In this document: positions 32,091-39,145 of the stretch, piece after piece
Layout of the letters: every line of letters begins with the position of its first letter
How positions within the stretch are numbered: the first letter of the stretch is position 1
NCBI RefSeq assembly: GCF_002343915.1
Contig: NZ_NETK01000001.1
Location: forward strand, 4,536,001-4,600,000
Length of the DNA: 64,000 nt
Direction: 5' to 3'
Source of the DNA: Nannocystis exedens
GTDB lineage: Bacteria > Myxococcota_A > Polyangia > Nannocystales > Nannocystaceae
Made by a program: the position numbers and the translations under genes
The notes under the pieces: model-generated
What the model saw: only the letters and a program-made list of their open reading frames with translations
The model's database searches: none
Told to the model about the DNA's origin: nothing

Positions 32091-32975
32091 ATGAACGACC
32101 CCAGCGCCCCCACCCTCCCGGAATTCGACAGCGAGATCCAGGCCCTGCGGCGGCGCGTGGCGGAGCTCGAGCAGACCGTCGCCGCGCTCGAGCAGGAGCG
32201 CGACGTGTTCAAGCACGTCGTGCATCACGCCCCCGCCTTCATCTCACGGCTCACGCCGGACGGGCGGATGATCTACGCCAACGCCACGTGCGAGCGGCTG
32301 ATCGGCAAGACGACCGAGCAGATCGCGGGCACCAACATCATGCCGCTGCTATACCCCGGCGACCTGTACCCGGCCGTCGAGGAGTACTTCAAGATCGCGG
32401 CCGAGGGCGGCGACGTCAGCGACTACGAGCTGACGATTCAGTCGCACACCGGCGAGCGGCGGATCCTGGCCTGGAACTCCTATCACCGCTTCGGGGCCGA
32501 CGGCACGCTGCAGGAGGTGGTGTCGTTCGGGGTCGACGTCACCGAGCGCAAGCGGGAGGAGAACGAGCGCCGCCGGCTGCAGGAGGAGATCATCGCGGTG
32601 CAGGCCGCGACGCTCGCCGAGCTGTCGACCCCGCTGATCCCGATCAGCGGCAAGATCGTCGCCATGCCGCTGATCGGCTCGATCGACGCGGCGCGGGCCC
32701 AGCGGATCATCGACACCCTGCTCACGGGCATCAGCGAGGCCCGGGCCAGCACGGCGATCCTCGACATCACCGGCGTGGCCGTGGTCGACACGCAGGTGGC
32801 CGACGCGCTGCTGCGGGCCGCCCGCGCCGTGCGGCTGCTCGGGGCCGAGGTGATTCTCACGGGGATCCGGCCCGACGTCGCGCAGACTCTCGTCAACCTC
32901 GGGACCAATCTCGAGGGCATCGTCACTCGCGCGACGCTCCAGAGCGGCATCGCGTTCGCCATGCAGCAAGGCTGA
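32091..32975 (+). CDS. PAS-STAS protein (RsbR-type)
   Basis: 294 residues from the ATG at 32091 (MNDPSAPTLPEFDSEIQALR). Coiled coil (RRRVAELEQTVAALEQERDV), PAS domain (HAPAFISRLTPDGRMIYANATCERLIGKT ... GVDVTERKREENE) and STAS domain (TPLIPISGKIVAMPLIGSID, ILDITGVAVVDTQVADALL, GVRPDVAQTLVNLG-like). It is the closest relative in the window of the protein at 17178-18095, with the same domain order but a different PAS sequence. In RsbR proteins a Thr in the VDT segment is a phosphorylation site; this copy keeps VDT while the other reads IDA. No partner kinase is adjacent. Confidence 0.87.
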   Translation: MNDPSAPTLPEFDSEIQALRRRVAELEQTVAALEQERDVFKHVVHHAPAFISRLTPDGRMIYANATCERLIGKTTEQIAGTNIMPLLYPGDLYPAVEEYFKIAAEGGDVSDYELTIQSHTGERRILAWNSYHRFGADGTLQEVVSFGVDVTERKREENERRRLQEEIIAVQAATLAELSTPLIPISGKIVAMPLIGSIDAARAQRIIDTLLTGISEARASTAILDITGVAVVDTQVADALLRAARAVRLLGAEVILTGIRPDVAQTLVNLGTNLEGIVTRATLQSGIAFAMQQG

Positions 32976-33370
32976 CGCCGCCGTCGGTGCATTTCTGGGG
33001 TGGCTCTACCCCCGGTTCGCCCCGGGGTCGTGTCGACCCAGGACGTCGTGCGTGCATTCCATCGCGGCCGGCGTCGGGGGCTTGCGGCCGCTTTCGGCCC
33101 CTGCGCGAGGCACGTCGATGTGTGGCGGTCGCCGCTGGTGTGGTGATTGCCACAGACGCATGAGTGGAATCTCTTCGAGGCAATAGGAACAAACTGGCAA
33201 AATTGCTCACCCACACGTCGGACGCGCACGGGGGACCTGAGTTTGCGTGCGGGTCAAAATTGGATATGGTTTAAATCATAGCAGTCTATATCATCAAGGC
33301 ATCTTCAAGAAGCTGGGACGGCTGTGGCCTGCGCGCGCCGTCGTGACCTCGATTCGCCGGAGGACTGAGA
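32976..33370. promoter_or_regulatory. Upstream region of the adenylation-reductase gene, AT-rich near the gene
   Basis: About 395 bases without a gene. The last 120 bases are AT-rich (GGATATGGTTTAAATC, AGTCTATATCATC), unlike the flanks, and probably carry the promoter of the next gene. I could not settle on one -35/-10 pair. A GGAGG lies 8 nt before the ATG at 33371. Confidence 0.45.
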
Positions 33371-36300
33371 ATGACGAAGCTTGACGCCCGACCCATCGAC
33401 GCAGCGTGGACCGGCGGCTTTTCCCCATATCCGAACGCGGAGGGGCTCGCGGAGCTGCTCGCGCGCCAGGTCCGGAGCCGCCCGAACGCGCTGGCCGTCG
33501 ATGCCGGGGAGGAGCGGCTGTCGTACGCGGAGCTCGACCGCCGGGCGAGTCAGATGGCGCACGCGCTGAAGGACGCGGGCGTCGGCCTGGAGACGCCTGT
33601 CGGGGTCTTCATGAGTCCACGCATCGAGCAGATCGTCGCCCAGGTGGCGATCTGCATGGTCGGCGGCACCTACGTCCCGCTCGACCCCGATTACCCGCGG
33701 GAGCGGCTGGAGTTCATGATCGCCGACGCCGGGGTGGAATTGGTCCTCACCGACCGGCGGCACTTCGGGCTGGAGCTCGGCGGCCGGCGCGAGCTGTGCG
33801 TCGACCGCGAGCGCCCGCGGTTCGAGCGCAACCCGCCGACGTTCCCGTGGGTCCAAGGCGGGGCCGAGCGGCGCACGCACATCCTCTACACCTCCGGCTC
33901 GACCGGCAAACCCAAGGGCATCGAGATCGTCGCCCGCGGGGTCAGCAGGCTCGTGCTCTGCACCAATTACGTGCAGTTCGAGCCGACCGACCGCGTCGCG
34001 CAGATCGCCAATTTCTCGTTCGACGCCGCCATCTTCGAGGTCTGGGGCGCGCTGCTCAACGGTGCCGCGATTGTCCTGATCCCGCGCCGCCGCGCCCTCG
34101 ACCCGAACGAGCTGCGGTCCGAGTTGACCGCTCGCGGCGTCACCGTGATGTTCCTGACCACCGCGCTGTTCAATTTGGTCGCCGGCGTCTGCCCCGACGC
34201 GTTCGCGTCGCTGCGGTACCTCCTGGTCGGCGGCGAGAAGCTCAACGCCGAGGCGATCCGCGCGGTGCTCGAGGCGGCCCCGCCGCGCCACCTGCTGAAC
34301 GGCTACGGCCCGACCGAGAGCACGACCTTCGCCGTCACCTGCGAGCTGGACCGCGAGCGCGCCGCCGGCACCAACGTGCCGATCGGGCGCCCGATCAGCA
34401 ACACCCTGGCCTTCATCCTCGACGAACAGCAGCGTCCGGTCGGCGTCGGCGAGCTCGGCGAGCTCTACATCGGCGGCGACGGCCTGGCCCGCGGCTACCT
34501 GAACCGCCCCGAGCTCACCGCCGAGCGCTTCGTCTCGCTGGCAGGATTGACGGGAGACGCGCCGATTCGCCTGTACCGCACCGGCGACCAGGTCCGCTGG
34601 CGCCCCGACGGCCTGATCGAATTCGTCGGCCGCACCGATTTTCAGGTCAAGATCCGCGGTCATCGCATCGAGCTCGAGGAGATCGAAGCCTCGCTGGTCG
34701 CCAGCGGGATGGTCACGGCCGCGGCCGTCACGGTGACGGAGAGCCCGAGCGGCGACAAATCGCTGGTGGCCCACGTGGTCCCGAAGGACCGCGCCGGCTT
34801 CCGCGCCTCGCTGCTGCAGGAGTACCTGCAGAGCAAGCTGCCGCGATTCATGGTGCCGCCGCGGTTCGTCGAGCTCGACGCCCTGCCCCTCAACGCCAAC
34901 GGCAAGGTCGACCGCAAGGCGCTCGTCGCCGGCCAGGGCCACTCGGGGGTGTTCAGCCTCAATGCGATGCTCGCGGCCACCCACGACCCGCTGACCGGCG
35001 AGCTCGCGACGATGTGGGCCGACATCCTCGGCGTGCCGGTGGTCCTGCCCGAGGACGACTTCTTCCGCCTCGGCGGCAACTCGCTGCAGGCGGCCCGCCT
35101 GGTCCTGCGCGTGCGCGACGTGTACCGCGTCCGCTTCCCGGTCTACGCCCTGTACGAGGCCGGCACGCTGCGCGAGTTCGCGGCCCAGCTGCGGCGAGCG
35201 CTGCGCGGCGAGGCGGTCCGCAGCGCCACCGCGGTGGGCCCGGAGACGTGGCAGGCGGATGCCCGCATCCCCGACGACCTCCGCGCCCTCATCACCGGCG
35301 CGGCCGCGCAGCCGCGCCCGGCGGCCGACGCGTGGCGCACCGGCGAGCTGTTCCTGACCGGCGCGACCGGCTTCCTCGGCGCCTTCCTGCTGCGCGACCT
35401 GCTGCTGCACACGCAGACTCGCGTCCACTGCCTCGTGCGCGCGCCCGACCCCCACGCGGGGATGACCCGGGTGAAGCAGGCGCTGGCGAAGTACGGCCTG
35501 TGGCAGTCGTCGTTCGCCGCCCGGATCCACGCCGTCCCCGGCGACCTCGCCCGGCCGCGCCTCGGCCTCGACGAGGCGACCTTCGCCGCGCTGGCCGGCA
35601 GGGTCGACGCGGTTTTCCACGCCGGCGCGCAGGTCAACTACGTCCAGCCCTACGCGGCCCACCGCGCGACCAATGTCGGCGGCACCCTCGAGGTGCTGCG
35701 ATTCGCCGCCACCGGCCGGCTCAAGCCGCTGCACTATGTGTCGTCGATCGCGGTGTTCGGCCCGAGCGGGTTCTTCGGCGGCAAGCGGGTGGTCCACGAA
35801 GACGACCCGATCGACGACCACCTCGAGTACCTCGTGCTCGACATCGGCTACTCGGCGAGCAAGTGGGTCGCCGAGAAGGCGGTGTGGTCGGCGGGCGCGC
35901 TCGGGCTGCCGGTCACGGTCTACCGCCCGGGCTTCATCATGGGCGACAGCCGCAGCGGGGCCGGCAACGCCGACGACTTCGTCGGCCGCTCGGTGCGCGG
36001 AGCGGTCCAGATCGGCGGGTACCCGGACCTGCCGCGCCAGCGCAAGGAGTTCGTGCCGGTCGACTTCGTCAGCCGGGCGATCCTCCACATCGCCGGCACC
36101 CCGGGCACGCACGGCCGCGCCTATCACCTGGTCCCACCCGAGCTGCGCCAGTCGCCCGACCTCAACCAGTTCTTCGCCCTGATCTGCGAGTTCGGCTACC
36201 CGCTGGCGCAGTGGACCTACGCCCAATGGGTCGACCGCACCATCCAGGACGCCCGCGAGCGCGACAACCCGCTGTGCTCGCTGCTGCCGATGCTGTTCGA

Positions 36301-36529
36301 GCGGGTCTACCGCGACGAGCTGACCCGCTGGGAGCTCTACGAGGACATGCCGCAGTATGACACCAGCAACACCAACGAGGCGCTCGCCGGCAGCGGCGTC
36401 CGCTTCGTCGCCCTGGACCGGGCCCTGATCGCCCGCTACCTCCGCTACTGGATCGCCACCGGCCAGCTCCCGCCCGTCCGCGCCCACGACGGCGGCCGCG
36501 GCGGCGCGCACCTGCTCGCCGGGCGCTGA
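33371..36529 (+). CDS. NRPS-like adenylation-carrier-thioester reductase
   Basis: 1052 residues in three modules. The adenylation domain (about 15-530) has LYTSGSTGKPKG, NGYGPTEST, YRTGDQVRWRPDG and the Lys in NANGKVDRK. The carrier domain has LGGNSLQAARL with the phosphopantetheine Ser near 571. The NAD(P)H reductase domain (about 655 to the end) has TGATGFLG and the YSASK active site near 827. The set is that of enzymes that activate an acid or amino acid, tether it and release it as aldehyde or alcohol. By hand alignment to GrsA the specificity residues read D-A-F-F-L-G-G-T-F-K, near codes for Val or Ile. No condensation domain or further biosynthetic genes adjoin. No palindrome copies were seen in this gene. 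Confidence 0.88.
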   Translation: MTKLDARPIDAAWTGGFSPYPNAEGLAELLARQVRSRPNALAVDAGEERLSYAELDRRASQMAHALKDAGVGLETPVGVFMSPRIEQIVAQVAICMVGGTYVPLDPDYPRERLEFMIADAGVELVLTDRRHFGLELGGRRELCVDRERPRFERNPPTFPWVQGGAERRTHILYTSGSTGKPKGIEIVARGVSRLVLCTNYVQFEPTDRVAQIANFSFDAAIFEVWGALLNGAAIVLIPRRRALDPNELRSELTARGVTVMFLTTALFNLVAGVCPDAFASLRYLLVGGEKLNAEAIRAVLEAAPPRHLLNGYGPTESTTFAVTCELDRERAAGTNVPIGRPISNTLAFILDEQQRPVGVGELGELYIGGDGLARGYLNRPELTAERFVSLAGLTGDAPIRLYRTGDQVRWRPDGLIEFVGRTDFQVKIRGHRIELEEIEASLVASGMVTAAAVTVTESPSGDKSLVAHVVPKDRAGFRASLLQEYLQSKLPRFMVPPRFVELDALPLNANGKVDRKALVAGQGHSGVFSLNAMLAATHDPLTGELATMWADILGVPVVLPEDDFFRLGGNSLQAARLVLRVRDVYRVRFPVYALYEAGTLREFAAQLRRALRGEAVRSATAVGPETWQADARIPDDLRALITGAAAQPRPAADAWRTGELFLTGATGFLGAFLLRDLLLHTQTRVHCLVRAPDPHAGMTRVKQALAKYGLWQSSFAARIHAVPGDLARPRLGLDEATFAALAGRVDAVFHAGAQVNYVQPYAAHRATNVGGTLEVLRFAATGRLKPLHYVSSIAVFGPSGFFGGKRVVHEDDPIDDHLEYLVLDIGYSASKWVAEKAVWSAGALGLPVTVYRPGFIMGDSRSGAGNADDFVGRSVRGAVQIGGYPDLPRQRKEFVPVDFVSRAILHIAGTPGTHGRAYHLVPPELRQSPDLNQFFALICEFGYPLAQWTYAQWVDRTIQDARERDNPLCSLLPMLFERVYRDELTRWELYEDMPQYDTSNTNEALAGSGVRFVALDRALIARYLRYWIATGQLPPVRAHDGGRGGAHLLAGR

Positions 36530-36535
36530 TGTACC

Positions 36536-36585
36536 GGCATGTCCCCGAGGGCATGCTCTCCGGGGCATGCCCTCGGGGACATGCC
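36536..36585. terminator. Perfect 21-bp-stem hairpin between convergent genes
   Basis: Arms 36536-36556 and 36565-36585 are perfect reverse complements around an 8-base loop (TCTCCGGG). Each arm itself contains a palindrome-family unit (GCATGTCCCCGAGGGCATGC type), so the structure looks like two copies in inverted orientation. It lies 6 bases after one gene's stop and 13 bases before the other's, an ideal place for a two-way terminator. T-runs are short (TTT). Confidence 0.75.
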
Positions 36586-36598
36586 TTTGATCACATGC

Positions 36599-37642
36599 TC
36601 AATCGGCCAGGCGCCAGGCGAGGCGCTCGCCGGCGCGCAGCGGCACCAGCTCGTCCTGGCCGAACGGATAGGCGGCCGGCACCTCCCAGGCCGCCCGCTC
36701 GAGCCGGACCTTGTCGCGGTTGACCGGCAGGTCGTAGAAGCGCGGGCCGAACTCGCTGGCGAAGCCCTGCAGCCGGCCCAGCGCCCCGGCGCGCTCGAAC
36801 GCCTCGGCGTACAGCTCGATCGCCGCGTGGGCGGTGAAGATCCCCGCGCAGCCGCACGCGCTCTCCTTGGCCCGGCGCGGGTGCGGCGCGCTGTCGGTGC
36901 CGAGGAAGAACTTCGGCTCGCCGCTGGTGGCCGCCTCGACCAGCGCCTCGCGGTGGAGCTCGCGCTTCAGCACCGGCAGGCAGTAGTAGTGCGGGCAGAC
37001 GCCGCCGGTGAACATGGCGTTGCGGCTGTACAGCAGGTGATGGGCGGTGATCGTCGCGGCCACGCGCGGGCCGGCGGCGCGGACGAAGGCCACCGCCTCG
37101 CGGGTCGTGATGTGTTCGACGACCACGCGCAGGTCGGGCAGGCGCTCGAGCAGCGGCGCGAGGTGGCGCTCGAGGAACACCGCCTCGCGGTCGAACACGT
37201 CGACGCCCGGGTCGGTGACCTCGCCGTGGACCAGGAGCGGCAGGTCGACCTGCTGCATGGCCTCGAGGACAGGGAGCACCCGCGCCAGGTCGGTCACGCC
37301 CGACTGCGAGTTGGTGGTCGCGCCGGCCGGGTAGAGCTTCACGCCGTGGACGAACCCGCAATCGCGGGCGAGGGCGATCTCCTCCGGCGGCGTCGCGTCG
37401 GTCAGGTACAGCGTCATCAGCGGCGTGAACCGCCCGGCCAGCGCCGGCGGCACGGCGGCGACGATCCGCTCGCGGTAGGCCGCGGCGTCGGCGACCCGCG
37501 TGACCGGCGGCTTCAGGTTGGGCATGACGATCGCCCGCGCGAACTGCCGCGCCGTGTGGGCCACCGCGTCGGCGAGGACCACGCCGTCGCGCAGGTGGAG
37601 GTGCCAGTCGTCGGGGCGGACAAGCTCGAGCGCGTCGGTCAC
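36599..37642 (-). CDS. pyrC: Dihydroorotase, class II PyrC type
   Basis: 347 residues, the usual PyrC length, from a GTG at 37642. Metal and substrate motifs are complete: DDWHLHLRDG (HxH), MPNLKPPV, the lysine in HGVKLYPAG that is carbamylated in the family, LLVHGEVTD, VVEHITT and GTDSAPH. It closes N-carbamoyl-aspartate to dihydroorotate in pyrimidine synthesis. No other pyr gene is near. The gene is convergent with the adenylation-reductase gene. Confidence 0.93.
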   Translation of the reverse strand: MTDALELVRPDDWHLHLRDGVVLADAVAHTARQFARAIVMPNLKPPVTRVADAAAYRERIVAAVPPALAGRFTPLMTLYLTDATPPEEIALARDCGFVHGVKLYPAGATTNSQSGVTDLARVLPVLEAMQQVDLPLLVHGEVTDPGVDVFDREAVFLERHLAPLLERLPDLRVVVEHITTREAVAFVRAAGPRVAATITAHHLLYSRNAMFTGGVCPHYYCLPVLKRELHREALVEAATSGEPKFFLGTDSAPHPRRAKESACGCAGIFTAHAAIELYAEAFERAGALGRLQGFASEFGPRFYDLPVNRDKVRLERAAWEVPAAYPFGQDELVPLRAGERLAWRLAD

Positions 37643-37769
37643 GGCGCCAAGAGGTATCACGCGCCCCGGCCCCCGCGCAGCCCCGCCGGATCGCGTCCGC
37701 AGCCGGCGCGCGGGCCGAGCGCGAGCGCCGCGCGGCGACCCGGGCGACGCGGCCGCCCGGGCGCGCCGC

Positions 37770-37796
37770 GACATGTCCTTTCCGCCATGTCCCTCT
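37770..37796. repeat. Half-site copies of the dispersed palindrome
   Basis: GACATGTC followed by CTTTCCGCCATGTCCC: a GACATGTC palindrome and another TGTCC half-site in the 166-base gap upstream of pyrC. A T-rich CTCTTTTA follows. Confidence 0.5.
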
Positions 37797-37808
37797 TTTA
37801 GAAAACCA

Positions 37809-38978
37809 TCAGCTCCAGAAGCCGGCCGGCTGCTCGAGCCGCAGCGCGCCGACCTGGCCGAGGAAGCCCTCCGCGGCCACCGCGTGCTGCGACAGCGTGT
37901 GCATGTCGCGGAACCGGCGCTGCAGCGGCGAGGCGTCGCGCGCCGCCCCGGCCCCGCCCGCCCGGTAGCAGGCGTCGACCACGCGCGTGCACGTCTCCAC
38001 CACCCACGCCAGCATCGCCGACAGCCGCGGCACGATCGCCGGCACCGCCGCCGGGTCGGCCACGCACGCCGCCCAGAACTCCTCGCTGGTCGCCCGCACC
38101 AGCGCGCGGGCGGCGGCCACGTCCATCTCGGCGCGCCCGAGGTGGATCTGGAACACCGGCGATTCGGCCAGCGACGCGCGGGCGAACACCCGCTTCTTGC
38201 CGCCGCGCGCCAATGTCACCACCTCGTCGAGCGCGCCCTGGGCCAGGCCGACCGCGACCGCGGCCATGTGCGCCAGGATGTGCAGCACCGGCGCGACGAA
38301 GTTCGGGCCGGCGACCGACGGCGCCCCGGCGAACAGGTCGAGCGAATCGGACGCGGGCACGAATTGCCCCTCGACGGCGATGTCGTGGCTGCCGGTGCCG
38401 CGCATCCCGAGCGCGTGCCACGAATCGACGACGCGGCCGGCCGCGGCCGGCCAGATCATCCCGCGCAATTCGGGCGTCCCGGGCGCCGCGCCCGGGCTCG
38501 GCTGGCCGTCCTGCATCACCACGCAATTGCCGATCATCCAGTCGCAATGTTCGCACCCGCTGGCGAACGTCCACTTGCCGGTCACGCGATAGCCGCCCTC
38601 GACCACGAGCGCCTCGCCCTGCGGGCTCGAGCCGCCGGCCAGGACCACGTCGGGGCCGGCGGCGTAGATCGCGTCGAAGCGCGCGCGGGGCAGCAGCGCC
38701 AGCACCTGCGGGCTCTCGGCGCCGATCATCACCGTCCACGCCGTCGAGCCGTCGACGCGCGCCAGCGCCTCGAGGATCTCCTGGCCCGCGCGCAGCTCGA
38801 GCTCGGCGCCGCCGTGGCTGCGCGGTACGAACATGCGCATCACCCCCGCCGCCCTGAGCTGCGCCAGCAGGTCCGCCGGCACCCGCCGCGCCCCGTCGAT
38901 CTCCCCGGCGCGCCCGGCGATGGTCGGACCCAGATCTCGCACCGCGGCCATGATCCTCGCGGAATCATCCTCTCGCAT
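37809..38978 (-). CDS. Acyl-CoA-dehydrogenase-like flavoprotein
   Basis: 389 residues from the ATG at 38978 with GGAGG 9 nt upstream. The family fold is clear: VPADLLAQLRAAGVMRMFVP, LEALARVDGSTAWTVMIG, VTGKWTFASGCEHCDWMIGN and WHALGMRGTGSHDIAVEG, with a C-terminal half like the type-2 acyl-CoA dehydrogenase domain. This subgroup includes two-component flavin monooxygenases (HsaA or DszC type) as well as dehydrogenases, and the catalytic Glu of dehydrogenases is not obvious. The reaction is therefore left open. It stands alone, with no CoA ligase or flavin reductase nearby. Confidence 0.8.
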   Translation of the reverse strand: MREDDSARIMAAVRDLGPTIAGRAGEIDGARRVPADLLAQLRAAGVMRMFVPRSHGGAELELRAGQEILEALARVDGSTAWTVMIGAESPQVLALLPRARFDAIYAAGPDVVLAGGSSPQGEALVVEGGYRVTGKWTFASGCEHCDWMIGNCVVMQDGQPSPGAAPGTPELRGMIWPAAAGRVVDSWHALGMRGTGSHDIAVEGQFVPASDSLDLFAGAPSVAGPNFVAPVLHILAHMAAVAVGLAQGALDEVVTLARGGKKRVFARASLAESPVFQIHLGRAEMDVAAARALVRATSEEFWAACVADPAAVPAIVPRLSAMLAWVVETCTRVVDACYRAGGAGAARDASPLQRRFRDMHTLSQHAVAAEGFLGQVGALRLEQPAGFWS

Positions 38979-39145
38979 CACCAGCAACCTCCGCCGCGAT
39001 CGTACGCCGGCGCGACCGCCACTGTCATGCGCCGCGGCGACGCATGACGAGGGCGGCCCGGGTGCGGCGAGGTCGGGTGAACGATCCTCCTGTCGTCGAC
39101 GCACCCGGACCGCGTCTGCTCGGGGTCTACCGACGCGCCGGCCGA

